NCBI GenBank assembly: GCA_013360285.1
Contig: JABWCM010000074.1
Coordinates: 1 to 37,070, forward strand
Direction: 5' to 3'
Length of the DNA stretch: 37,070 nt
DNA from: Myxococcales bacterium
GTDB lineage: Bacteria; Myxococcota_A; UBA9042; JABWCM01
The notes below the pieces were generated by a model. It was not told the origin of the DNA. It saw only the letters and a list, made by a program, of their open reading frames with translations, and searched no databases. The stretch's first letter is position 1. The number at the start of each line of letters is the position of its first letter. Shown here one piece after another: positions 1 to 8,501 of this stretch. The position numbers and the translations under genes were made by a program.

Positions 1-140
1 ACTTTTCGCGCCGCCAACGCCGCCACATCGGGCACGACCTCAAAGGTTTCCACGCTACCGCCCAACACGTTCACATCCGCCACGCCCGCAATGCCGCGCA
101 AACGGGGGCGAATCACGAAATCGAGCAATTTACTGATCAT
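1..140 (-). pseudogene. 5'-truncated fragment of a heavy-metal RND efflux pump (CzcA/CusA type)
   Basis: Read from 140 down to the window edge, the minus strand encodes 46 residues that match the porter domain of CzcA/CusA inner-membrane pumps: a 'LDFVIRPRLRGIAGVADVN' stretch, then 'LGG' and 'FEVVPD'. In the intact family this segment lies well inside the protein, after the first membrane helix. Here the same frame upstream of 140 (141-210) stays open but does not look like RND sequence, and the esterase gene on the other strand starts at 211. The similarity therefore starts abruptly near 140, which suggests a 5' deletion or a rearrangement junction. The rest of the gene is off the window. 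A start at the ATG of 138-140 is possible but would give a headless protein. Confidence 0.6.
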
Positions 141-210
141 TTCTTTGGAATGATTCAATTCTGGCGAAAAACAGAAACCGACCGACTGCAAATCAATCCG
201 GAGGTACACG

Positions 211-945
211 ATGCAGAAAGTGGTAAGTAAGTGGTACAGCCCACGTTTACAACGGGACGTAACCATTGTTCGGTGGGGACACTTCGGCCAACCGCTGCTA
301 TTGTACCCAACCGCGGGAGGGGACGCCGAAGAAATTGAACGATTTCATTTGGTACGCGCGCTGGCCCCCCATATCGATGCCGGAAAAATCAAGGTCTACT
401 CGCCGGACAGCGTTGCAGGTCGCACGTGGATCGACCGCAAAACCACTGGTGCTTATCGCGCATGGGTACAAAACCAATACGACTCATACGTTTACAATGA
501 GGTGGTTCCCGCAATCCGACAGGATACCCGGAACCCGAATGTCGAAGTGGTTACGGCCGGAGCATCCATTGGTGCATACAACGCATTTGCATCGATTTGC
601 CGTCATCCGGACGTCTTTTCCCTTGCCATCTGTATGAGTGGGACCTACGACCTGTCTGGGTGGATGGATGGCGAGCATACCCTCGACTTCCACTATTCGT
701 CACCAATGCACTTTTTGCCATTCCTTGGCGAATCGCCACAACTTGAACAACTGCGGAAACGGTTGGTCGTTCTTGGTTGCGGCCTCGGCCGCTGGGAAAG
801 TCCTGAGCATACTTGGGATGTCGCAAACCTGTTGGGCAAGTTGGGTATTCCGAATTACGTCGACATCTGGGGACCAGGGTGGGACCACGATTGGCCATCG
901 TGGCGTAAAAAATTGCCTGAATATGTCGAAAAGCTCATTAAATGA
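211..945 (+). CDS. Esterase-family alpha/beta hydrolase
   Basis: A 244-aa soluble protein of the putative esterase (esterase D-like, alpha/beta-hydrolase) family. The nucleophile elbow G-A-S-I-G-A places the catalytic serine at about residue 119, and a C-terminal 'GWDHDWPSW' motif supplies the likely catalytic histidine (about H226). There is no signal peptide, so it should act in the cytoplasm. The start is well supported by GGAGG at 200-204, six bases before the ATG. It is followed after 80 bases by an ATP-grasp gene on the same strand, and the pair probably forms an operon. The substrate cannot be told from sequence; hydrolysis or transfer of a small acyl ester linked to the product of the ATP-grasp enzyme is one inference. 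Confidence 0.85.
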   Translation: MQKVVSKWYSPRLQRDVTIVRWGHFGQPLLLYPTAGGDAEEIERFHLVRALAPHIDAGKIKVYSPDSVAGRTWIDRKTTGAYRAWVQNQYDSYVYNEVVPAIRQDTRNPNVEVVTAGASIGAYNAFASICRHPDVFSLAICMSGTYDLSGWMDGEHTLDFHYSSPMHFLPFLGESPQLEQLRKRLVVLGCGLGRWESPEHTWDVANLLGKLGIPNYVDIWGPGWDHDWPSWRKKLPEYVEKLIK

Positions 946-1025
946 TCGTAGTTGGTTGTTAAATTAGTGACTTCTTCCCGAAGTTGAGCACGACAACAAC
1001 ACGGAGACACAAAGGACGGCAGATA

Positions 1026-2246
1026 ATGCGAGTGATATTTGTTGCACCCTTTTTTATGGAGACGACGTTGCGCTTTGTCAACGCAACAGCCGATCTTCCG
1101 GGGGTACAGCTAGGACTGTTAAGCCAGGACCCATTTGATAAACTTCCAGTCGCGTTACAAAAAAAACTATCTGCGCATTGGCGGGTGGACCATGCGTTGG
1201 GTACGGAACACCTGCTGCACGGGGTCGATGGCCTCAGGCGAAAATTGGGCGGTTGTGATCGTTTGTTGGGACCGCTTGAACACATTCAGGTGCAGGTTGC
1301 ACAGGTGCGAGACCACTTTGGAATACCGGGCATGTCTGCAGAGACGATCAAAAACTTCCGCGACAAAGCGCGTATGAAAGATCGGTTTCGAGCTGCGGGA
1401 ATTCCCTGCGCTCGGCATACCCTGGTGCAATCTGTAGCTGATGCATGGGATTTCGTCCGGTTAGTGGGTTACCCCATTGTGCTGAAGCCCAAAGAAGGTT
1501 CAGCGTCTCAGGGAACCGCACGTGTTCAAAATGACGCAGAAATGGCCCACAATCTAGGGTGGATGCGCCCGTCCGTCGAAAATCCGGTTGTTGCCGAAGA
1601 ATTTATTACTGGACTTGAACGCTCATTTGAAACCATATCCATTCGGGGAGTTCCCGTCTGGGACTCACACACCCGTTACGACCCGGCACCTCTCAGTGTG
1701 CTGGAAAATCCGTGGATCCAATGGACCGTCCTGTTACCACGCGAAGTTGAAACCACCGACACCCAGGCGATTCGTAAAGATGCACGAGCCGCATTGACCG
1801 CATTGGGAATGGGCACCGGGTTGAGTCATATGGAGTGGTTTCGCCGCCCCAATGGCTCGATTGCCATTTCTGAGGTTGCCGCGCGACCACCCGGTGCACA
1901 AATCGTGACCTTGAATTCCTACGCCCATGATGTCGATTTTTACCGACTATGGTCCAATCTAATGGTTTATGAGCAATTTACTCCTCCTGCCCGTAAATAC
2001 GCAGCCGGGGCCGCATTCTTTCGCGGACAGGGACGAGGGAACGTCATTGCAGTACACGGACTGGACCAAGCCCAACGGGAAATAGGTCATCTGGTGGTTG
2101 AAGCCCGGTTGCCCAAACCCGGCATGCCGCAAGGCGCCACATATGAAGGCGAAGGGTATGCCATCGTTCGTCACCCGGACACGTCCGTAGTAGAACATGC
2201 ACTGCAACGACTTATCTCACTAGTACGCGTAGAACTCGGGGGGTAA
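1026..2246 (+). CDS. ATP-grasp domain ligase
   Basis: A 406-aa ATP-grasp protein related to the carbamoyl-phosphate synthase/biotin carboxylase-like ligases. After an N-terminal Rossmann-like domain ('MRVIFVAPFFMETTLRF') come the subdomain with 'DKARMKDRFRAAGIP', the ATP-binding lysine in 'YPIVLKPKEGSASQG', the 'VVAEEFITG' adenine-contact strand, and the metal-binding end 'HMEWF...ISEVAARPPG'. These enzymes form an amide or thioester through an acyl-phosphate. I chose the ATG at 1026 because the protein then starts exactly at the first beta strand and AAGGA lies about 10 bases upstream; an in-frame TTG at 984 would add 14 polar residues. It follows the esterase gene and precedes a sugar-type symporter, but the substrate is unknown. 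Confidence 0.82.
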   Translation: MRVIFVAPFFMETTLRFVNATADLPGVQLGLLSQDPFDKLPVALQKKLSAHWRVDHALGTEHLLHGVDGLRRKLGGCDRLLGPLEHIQVQVAQVRDHFGIPGMSAETIKNFRDKARMKDRFRAAGIPCARHTLVQSVADAWDFVRLVGYPIVLKPKEGSASQGTARVQNDAEMAHNLGWMRPSVENPVVAEEFITGLERSFETISIRGVPVWDSHTRYDPAPLSVLENPWIQWTVLLPREVETTDTQAIRKDARAALTALGMGTGLSHMEWFRRPNGSIAISEVAARPPGAQIVTLNSYAHDVDFYRLWSNLMVYEQFTPPARKYAAGAAFFRGQGRGNVIAVHGLDQAQREIGHLVVEARLPKPGMPQGATYEGEGYAIVRHPDTSVVEHALQRLISLVRVELGG

Positions 2247-2392
2247 AAGCATCCGATAGATAAAAGCGCCTCGCTAACTGATCTGGATGTTTAAACCTAA
2301 GAAACACGGTTCTCGACGCCCGGCATAATCAAGCGCATTCTCTCCCAGCACTGGTTGGTGTACGCATTTGGTAAATTAGCGGTGATAGATGT

Positions 2393-3757
2393 ATGACGCG
2401 AACTATACCGCAACGACTGAGTTGGAGTCAGCGATTGTCTTATGCGGCTCCTGCGTTCGCGCTCGCAGCGGTCGGATTGCCGATTTTCATTTATATCCCC
2501 AAGTTCTACACCGACGTAGTCGGCGTCAACGTGTCGGTTTTTGGTGCAGTCTTTCTTGCCGTTCGGACTTTTGACGCGGTTACCGACCCATTGATGGGGG
2601 TTCTTTCGGATCGAACCCGTTTTCAATGGGGGCGACGACGACCGTATATCGCCTATGGCTCAATACCACTGGGAATCGCCATACTAATGCTATATGCACC
2701 CCCAAGCCACTTGGGGCAGTTTGGTGCCACAATTTGGCTTATTATTTCGGTATTCTTATTGTTTTCGGCGTGGACCGCTGTAACTGTTCCCTACGAGTCG
2801 CTGGGACTCGAACTATCGGAAGAATACGACGAACGGACGACAATTCTTGGGATCCGAGAAGCACTGTTGTTTCTTGGTACGCTGCTTGCGGTGGCATCTC
2901 CTCCCGCCATCGCGACGCTGATGGGCTTTGCCGACACGCACCAGGGTGAACGTGATCGTTATTTCTGGTTTGCTGCGGTTTATGGCCCGGCAGTGATCAT
3001 CACCTGCTGGACTTGCGCGATATTCGTGCGAGAACGCACCAATCCGGTACGCCAAGTTGAGTCCATCACCGCGAAGTCCGCCGCCCACGTTCTCAAGAAC
3101 CGCCCGTTTCGTATTCTGTTGCTAAGTTATACAGTTAGCGCGTTCGGTAGTACATTGCCGGCAACCCTCTTGCCGTACTATGTTACTTATGTCCTCAAGT
3201 CGGACAAGATTCCCGTCTACTTGTTATCTTACTTCGTTACCGGAGTGGTGTGCCTCCCATTTTGGGTTCGTCTTTCCAATAAACTCGGAAAAAAAACAAC
3301 GTGGCTTTTCGCAATGGCGGTCAATACGTTGCCGTTCTCACTGGTGCCGCTGCTTCGTGCCGGCGATGAACTGGGCTACGGTCTTATTGTTGTCGCATGC
3401 GGACTAGCTGCGGCGGCAGTGGTGGCAATACCATCATCAATGCAAGCGGACGTGTTGGACTACGACGAAATGATGACCGGCCAACGCCGCGAAGGTCAAT
3501 ACATGGGTTTGTGGTCCATCTCGAAAAAAATGTCGGCTGCTCTCGGAGTAGGATTGGCGCTTCCGATCCTTGATTCCGTTGGGTACGTGCCAAATATGCC
3601 TCAGTCTCCACAAGTTTTGTCGGTTTTGACCCTTCTTTACGTTGCCGTTCCCGTTGTATGCAACGTCATCGCCATTTTTCTCGCCCTACCCTATCCCATT
3701 GATCGGAAGGAACATGCGGAGATCCGTCAGACAATCCGAAACCAACGTAACCGGTAA
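2393..3757 (+). CDS. MFS transporter of the GPH/MelB glycoside-cation symporter family
   Basis: A 454-aa polytopic inner-membrane protein with about 12 hydrophobic segments. The first helix begins 'LSYAAPAFALAAVGLPIF', followed by the family signature 'DPLMGVLSDRTRFQWGRRRP' (residues about 64-83). That signature matches the GPH (glycoside-pentoside-hexuronide:cation symporter) family typified by MelB. A second feature typical of the family is the central 'QADVLDYDEMMTGQRREG' loop. It probably imports a sugar, glycoside or other small organic molecule with Na+ or H+. It lies 146 bases after the ATP-grasp gene, close enough for co-transcription. The downstream lipoprotein gene may start inside its last 44 bases. 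Confidence 0.85.
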   Translation: MTRTIPQRLSWSQRLSYAAPAFALAAVGLPIFIYIPKFYTDVVGVNVSVFGAVFLAVRTFDAVTDPLMGVLSDRTRFQWGRRRPYIAYGSIPLGIAILMLYAPPSHLGQFGATIWLIISVFLLFSAWTAVTVPYESLGLELSEEYDERTTILGIREALLFLGTLLAVASPPAIATLMGFADTHQGERDRYFWFAAVYGPAVIITCWTCAIFVRERTNPVRQVESITAKSAAHVLKNRPFRILLLSYTVSAFGSTLPATLLPYYVTYVLKSDKIPVYLLSYFVTGVVCLPFWVRLSNKLGKKTTWLFAMAVNTLPFSLVPLLRAGDELGYGLIVVACGLAAAAVVAIPSSMQADVLDYDEMMTGQRREGQYMGLWSISKKMSAALGVGLALPILDSVGYVPNMPQSPQVLSVLTLLYVAVPVVCNVIAIFLALPYPIDRKEHAEIRQTIRNQRNR

Positions 3758-4682
3758 CGATTTACATTCCATTTGCCGACAACAAACGGTCCAATATGCC
3801 GGCGGTAATGGAGGGTTTTCCGCAACCCTTGTGCTCCACCGCAGGGCGGCGCGCATTGCCATCCTTTATGCCGCCTTGTCGGCATGCAATTCCTCCGAAC
3901 CGGCGTCAACGGGCGCAACGGATAACAGTGTTGACACCATACAGCAGGATCACCACCCATCCGACTATCTCTACGAAGCGGAAACAGTGACCGACATCGT
4001 AAGCAACTCTGCCCAAGACACATCAGGGGATAATAACGAGATGGTCGCAAGCGACTCGCCAACCACGGATGACACCAGTGACACCCTCGCGCCACCGATT
4101 GACCTCGAATTGGTGGGTAAACACTGTGCAGGCTGGGAAGTCAGCCATACGTTGACACTAGGCGGTGATCTGATACCCGTTCCCGATGTTCTAAGCCCAC
4201 CTCCAGGACACCCAGGCCACATTTCACCGTTTGCTTACGGAATATGGACTCTGGTCGCAAATTCGGCGATTCCTGAAATCAATGTTTATTGTTTGGGGTC
4301 GGCATTAGTGTGTGGCCGTGAGCAATTACACCGCGAAAGCACGTTGGCTTGCGAAAACGATGACACGGGATACTGCGTGTTGGCCCAATACATGGCCCAA
4401 TGTAGATACCGGGTCACGTTCATTCCATGGGACGTGGCCGAAGTGGGCCAACTCCCGGCGCAAAGTTACCGTTGCGTCCGCAAAGTGAGCGCAACTACCG
4501 GAAAAGCAACACAAACACCCGCATGTATTGATGTGTTTTGCGATAACGCGGAGCACTGCGGCGACTCACGTGCGTGCGCCACCATCACACCGGACGACGG
4601 CATTGCATGTTATGTTAGTTCCACAAAAGGCGGAATATGCTGCGGGATGGCATGCGTCGACCTAGGTGACTGGTGTTTTTGA
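3714..4682 (+). CDS. Cysteine-rich lipoprotein of unknown function
   Basis: A secreted lipoprotein not assigned to a known family. A hydrophobic stretch 'IAILYAALSAC' ends in a lipobox, so the mature protein starts at that cysteine. It is followed by an Asp/Thr/Ser-rich linker and a C-terminal region of about 190 residues with some 20 cysteines, probably disulphide-bonded outside the cytoplasm. Two starts are possible: ATG at 3714, after GGAAGG and overlapping the transporter gene by 44 bases, or GTG at 3831, which gives a classic 18-residue signal peptide but a distant GGAGGG. The outer one is given here. Linker plus Cys-rich region resembles the giant lipoprotein at 27214-31350, without being the same family. 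No function is proposed. Confidence 0.7.
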   Translation: MRRSVRQSETNVTGNDLHSICRQQTVQYAGGNGGFSATLVLHRRAARIAILYAALSACNSSEPASTGATDNSVDTIQQDHHPSDYLYEAETVTDIVSNSAQDTSGDNNEMVASDSPTTDDTSDTLAPPIDLELVGKHCAGWEVSHTLTLGGDLIPVPDVLSPPPGHPGHISPFAYGIWTLVANSAIPEINVYCLGSALVCGREQLHRESTLACENDDTGYCVLAQYMAQCRYRVTFIPWDVAEVGQLPAQSYRCVRKVSATTGKATQTPACIDVFCDNAEHCGDSRACATITPDDGIACYVSSTKGGICCGMACVDLGDWCF

Positions 4683-4721
4683 TGAAATTTTTGTCCTGGC
4701 CGTCTTTGGCCGTCTCGCCCG

Positions 4722-4767
4722 TAAAAAATCCCTGCGCCATACTCCCGATATGACTCAGGATTTTTCC
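4722..4767 (-). repeat. Dispersed palindromic repeat A, copy 1
   Basis: This 46-base intergenic palindrome is one of three copies (others at 11909-11966 and 35751-35796). Read on the minus strand it has the arm GAAAAATCC, the core AGTCATATCGGGAGTATGGCGCA, abbreviated here as CATAT-CGGGA-GTATG, and the arm GGGATTTTT. The outer stem pair differs from copy 2 (C-G there, T-A here) in a compensating way. It lies in the 255-base spacer between a plus-strand lipoprotein gene and a minus-strand desaturase gene that converge on it. Confidence 0.75.
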
Positions 4768-4850
4768 GGACGATCCGGATGAAATTCGGCTGGCCAAAAA
4801 TTCCCCAAAAAACACCAGCCACCTAGGCGATTGCACCAAACCTTAACGAA

Positions 4851-4895
4851 GACGGCATTCACAAGGATTCACCTGGGAAGCCCTGAAATGCCGTC
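4851..4895. terminator. Inverted repeat between convergent genes, possible terminator
   Basis: A perfect 9-bp inverted repeat, GACGGCATT (4851-4859) and AATGCCGTC (4887-4895), lies in the spacer where the lipoprotein gene and the desaturase gene converge. It has a 27-base loop and no clear T-run, so a factor-independent terminator is only a guess from position. Confidence 0.25.
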
Positions 4896-4937
4896 GAATC
4901 GGCCGTCTTAGCCGAAAGTGTGGTGGAAATACCCTGT

Positions 4938-5807
4938 TTACGTCGTCGCAGCAAGCCGTCTGACGCGCATCGACTGAGTTTTTAGCGACGGAATAACCAA
5001 ACTTAACACGTATGCACGGATGATAAACCACCAGAAACTCCGCTCATTTAACGATGGGTCAATCCGCGGTGCTACAAGTTCAGCGTGCGCTTTCGGTGTT
5101 TCGCTCCAGTGTAAGCCGGGTTTCATGTGGTGAATCGTATGAAACCCATTGTTCAGCAACAAAGCATTCAACCCCCACCCAACAATGTTCCGCGAGTGGT
5201 TGATGTCGGACTCTTCATCGCAGTGGACATGCTGGACATAATTGAAGATCAGAACCGAGAATAGCGCAACCTGCTGTGGCAAAACGATGAGTAACAGCGC
5301 TTTACGCCAATCGATCACCAGTGCGGCCGCGACAAACAGCCCAAGAAGAATGTATTGCGAAATATAGAACCAAAATCGTCCGCGGTTTGTCGACCACTGA
5401 AGCCGCAAATAATCACGGATAGGCTTTTGCTGATAAAATCCACTGATTGTCGGATAGGTCAAAAGAGTCAACAAGTTGTTTGATTCCGTGAATCTCCAAG
5501 TGACGGTGTAATCTCTGGCTCGATTGTTTTCTTTGTGGTGGTTCATGTTGTGAGTCGGTATCCAGCCGAATGCCGGAAACCCATAAAACAACGTTAACCA
5601 ATAATCCATGAGTCGATTGAGGTTCTTTGATCGGAACACACCCAAATGGTTGTGATTGTGTGCGATGACTGAAACGGTAACACCCATAACGCATGACAAA
5701 AACACAAGCCACGGGACAAAATAGTTAAGTGACCACTGGTACACCAATAACACAGTAGTAATTAACATATACACAAGAGTTTTCCGGTCCGCAGCATATC
5801 GAAGCAT
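4938..5807 (-). CDS. Membrane fatty acid desaturase
   Basis: A 289-aa integral-membrane protein of the fatty acid desaturase family, which inserts double bonds into acyl chains using a di-iron centre. The three histidine boxes are visible: HNHNH (about 50-54), HNMNHH (about 86-91) and HTIHH (about 223-227), with an extra QHVH pair at 192-195. Hydrophobic segments lie at about 10-50, 68-80, 150-165 and 170-192. The protein is somewhat short compared with the usual 300-400 residues, but all boxes are present, so it should be active. The ATG at 5807 is in frame with the first helix. It is transcribed away from recQ's end, with a 183-base gap that holds a CGCGGG/CCCGCG hairpin near 5841-5861. Confidence 0.88.
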   Translation of the reverse strand: MLRYAADRKTLVYMLITTVLLVYQWSLNYFVPWLVFLSCVMGVTVSVIAHNHNHLGVFRSKNLNRLMDYWLTLFYGFPAFGWIPTHNMNHHKENNRARDYTVTWRFTESNNLLTLLTYPTISGFYQQKPIRDYLRLQWSTNRGRFWFYISQYILLGLFVAAALVIDWRKALLLIVLPQQVALFSVLIFNYVQHVHCDEESDINHSRNIVGWGLNALLLNNGFHTIHHMKPGLHWSETPKAHAELVAPRIDPSLNERSFWWFIIRAYVLSLVIPSLKTQSMRVRRLAATT

Positions 5808-5990
5808 GGGTCACCTGTCTGCGTTACACAAATCCCAAATCGCGGGCGTAAACTACCCGCGCAGCACCCCGGTAGTCAAAGGTTTATGTGAATCAACCAA
5901 AGACAAACAGCATTACCATCTGAGAAACATCCGTGCGTGGTCGTGATCACACGATGCAGAAGAAAACGCTTTTTGGATATCCGAATGGTA

Positions 5991-8018
5991 TTACGAGATA
6001 CCTTCTCGATCGTTCCCCTGACTGTGCAGAAAATCCCGAATGGTCTCGATAAACCGATTTCCATATCGCCGCGCCAGCACCGGTCCTATTCCTTTAACCG
6101 CCAACAACTGCTCGGGTGAAACGGGTTTGATTTGCGCCAGTCGTACGAGCAAGGAGTTGTGTGCAACGACAAATGCGGGAACGCCATCTTCTTTGGCTGC
6201 TTCAATACGCGTCTTTTTTAGCAAGTCCAGTAACATAGCGTCCTGCACCCCCAACTCTCCACCGTCTTTTGTTTGGGATAGCTCTCCCGAACCAACTCGA
6301 TGTATCAACAGATCCGGATTGGTTAAGCCGAGCCGTTTTTCCCCACGCATGACCGCAACACCCAAATGGGTCAACTCCAGACAATCCCGCGCACTACGAT
6401 ACAAAACACCCTGCTCGGTGAGTTCAAGCAAGACGTTCTGCAGGTTTTGAGGCGGAGCCCCACTCATGACACCAAAACTACGGCTATTTTGGAGGTCAAT
6501 AGGCAAATTTTGAGAAACACCGCACATCAGTGCAATTAAGTCTTTCGTATTCAGCCTCCCTCGACTGCGGGCGACCGCACTCAGTATTTTCTGCAAAGTA
6601 ATCGTTTGCTCGTGGTCGAGTTCACTCCCTGATCGCTGACGATCTTGAACACGAACAGGTAACTTAGTAGATGTTTCTCGGCGTTTCGTACGCGCGACCG
6701 GCTCCGTGTTGACCCGGGCTCGCGCCCAGCGTGGCATCGTAGCTTTCATCTCGGCCTGGCAGTTGTCGCAAACCGAACACGGCACTTCCGCACGCTCTTT
6801 GTCGCCAAAATACCCCAAAATCTCCACGTGGCGGCAACCCTCGGCGTAACAATATCGAACCATTCTCTTGAGTTTTGTTTTCTCAAGGTGCCGTCGAATC
6901 TCCACCTGTCTCGGGTCGGCATCCGGGTTATCCACACCAAATCGTGAAATAAAAAACTCGTGGATTTTAACATCCGCATAGCTGAACAAAATGACGCATT
7001 CCGATAGAGCACCGTCTCTACCAGCGCGACCGGCTTCTTGGTAATAAGCCTCGACCGAGCCCGGAAGGTCATAGTGAACCACGAACCGGACATCATGTTT
7101 GTCGATACCCATTCCAAAGGCGTTGGTGGCAACCATGATACGGCTATCACCATTCATAAAACGATCTTGGGCTTTGTCCCGGTCCGATTCATCCATTCCG
7201 GCGTGGTAGTTGTCGCAGGTTAGTCCACGTGCCAGCAGAGCACATGCGATTTCTTCTACGTGTTTGCGAGTTGCGGCATAAACTATGCCACTACCGGCTA
7301 CGTGCTGAGCCAGGTCGACTACGTGGTCGACTTTGTCTCGCATCCGCACGATCGGTATCACCCGCAGCACCAAATTTCGGCGGCGAAAGCCATAAACAAA
7401 CACCTGCGGATTTTCCAAGGCCAACGCACGCGAGATGTCGTCAAGTACCTCCGGAGTCGCGGTTGCCGTCGTTGCGCAAACCTGCGGGATAGCTAATTTT
7501 GAAATCACTTCAGATAATTTAAGGTAGTCCGGGCGAAAATCGTGCCCCCACTGCGAAATACAGTGAGCTTCATCAATCGCCATTCCACCCAACGGGACAC
7601 GTTTCAAATTTTCGACAAAATTGTCGTGACGAAATCGCTCTGGAGCAACGTATATCAGCCGATATTTTCCTTCTTTGGCGTTTTCCAGACGAACATGTCG
7701 TTCATGGGAATTCAATTGGCTATTGATATACGTCGCGGGAATATTTCTGGCCACCAGCGCATCGACCTGGTCCTTCATGAGCGAGATGAGTGGAGAAACG
7801 ACTAGCACCGTCTTTTCCGATATCACCGCGGGAAGCTGGTAACATAACGACTTACCCGCGCCCGTAGGCATCACCGCGACCACCGGCCCGCCCCGCAGTA
7901 CCGCTTCAACCACTTCCTGCTGTCCGGGACGAAACTCTTCAAATCCAAAATACTGTTTGAGGGCACGAACCGGCGCGCCCTCAGGCAGATCATTGATTTT
8001 GTTGCCAATTTTTCCCAC
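5991..8018 (-). CDS. recQ: ATP-dependent DNA helicase RecQ
   Basis: A superfamily 2 3'-5' DNA helicase used in recombination and repair of stalled forks. The order is: Q-motif region 'FGFEEFRPGQ', Walker A 'PTGAGKS', 'IDEAHCISQWGHDFRP' (DEAH box and the RecQ aromatic-rich loop), motif VI 'QEAGRAGRDG', the zinc-binding set 'YCYAEGC...PCSVCDNC', the RQC winged helix, and an HRDC domain at the C-terminus ('NSLLVRLAQIKPVSPEQLLAVKGIGP'). The frame is open to a TTG at 8075, but I prefer the GTG at 8016-8018: it leaves the usual short lead before the helicase core and room for a promoter opposite the divergent small gene at 8132. With the TTG the protein would be 694 residues, otherwise 675, both normal for RecQ. 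Confidence 0.93.
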   Translation of the reverse strand: MGKIGNKINDLPEGAPVRALKQYFGFEEFRPGQQEVVEAVLRGGPVVAVMPTGAGKSLCYQLPAVISEKTVLVVSPLISLMKDQVDALVARNIPATYINSQLNSHERHVRLENAKEGKYRLIYVAPERFRHDNFVENLKRVPLGGMAIDEAHCISQWGHDFRPDYLKLSEVISKLAIPQVCATTATATPEVLDDISRALALENPQVFVYGFRRRNLVLRVIPIVRMRDKVDHVVDLAQHVAGSGIVYAATRKHVEEIACALLARGLTCDNYHAGMDESDRDKAQDRFMNGDSRIMVATNAFGMGIDKHDVRFVVHYDLPGSVEAYYQEAGRAGRDGALSECVILFSYADVKIHEFFISRFGVDNPDADPRQVEIRRHLEKTKLKRMVRYCYAEGCRHVEILGYFGDKERAEVPCSVCDNCQAEMKATMPRWARARVNTEPVARTKRRETSTKLPVRVQDRQRSGSELDHEQTITLQKILSAVARSRGRLNTKDLIALMCGVSQNLPIDLQNSRSFGVMSGAPPQNLQNVLLELTEQGVLYRSARDCLELTHLGVAVMRGEKRLGLTNPDLLIHRVGSGELSQTKDGGELGVQDAMLLDLLKKTRIEAAKEDGVPAFVVAHNSLLVRLAQIKPVSPEQLLAVKGIGPVLARRYGNRFIETIRDFLHSQGNDREGIS

Positions 8019-8131
8019 AAACGCCCCGCAGTCCAAAGATGAACAACCGATCCCAAACCACTTATCGAGTGACAAGTGCTACGGATTTACGTAGCCTACA
8101 CCCCCACCGCAAACGGGTTTGAGGAAATACG

Positions 8132-8446
8132 ATGGAAACAATCGACGACATTACAGCACAGTACGAAGATAACGGACAAATCACGACCAAAGAAATTGAC
8201 AAAGCCATCTTGTCGCGCGGCGCCTGGACAACGATTGCATTTCTTTATCAGGATCTCGACCGTAAGTCCGGCGAATACGGCCCGCTTAAGGTATCTGTTC
8301 GCCGATATAAGAAATTTAACGGCGCTTACCGGCAACAGAGCAAGTTTAATATCTCAAGCATGAAGCAGGCTGAACAGCTCATCGACGTGTTGTCGGGTTG
8401 GATCAAGACCCACGGTTCCGACACCGCCGGCACAGATGATGAATAA
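8132..8446 (+). CDS. Small hypothetical protein, divergent from recQ
   Basis: A 104-aa soluble acidic-ended protein that I do not recognise. GAGGA at about 8117-8121 precedes the ATG well. The sequence 'METIDDITAQYEDNGQITTKEIDKAI' followed by 'GAWTTIAFLYQDLDRK' and 'VSVRRYKKFNGAYRQQSKFNISS' reads like a compact alpha/beta domain with a basic central surface and a helical end ('MKQAEQLIDVLSGWIKTHG'). There are no cysteines, signal peptide or membrane segment. It starts a little over 100 bases from the recQ start on the opposite strand, so the two may share a control region. The codon use and the ribosome site make a real gene likely, but no function can be given. Confidence 0.7.
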   Translation: METIDDITAQYEDNGQITTKEIDKAILSRGAWTTIAFLYQDLDRKSGEYGPLKVSVRRYKKFNGAYRQQSKFNISSMKQAEQLIDVLSGWIKTHGSDTAGTDDE

Positions 8447-8501
8447 TGCCCACTGAATTTCTTACAACAGCGCCGAATCCCTCTATGGAGTCGCCGTTCA
8501 C

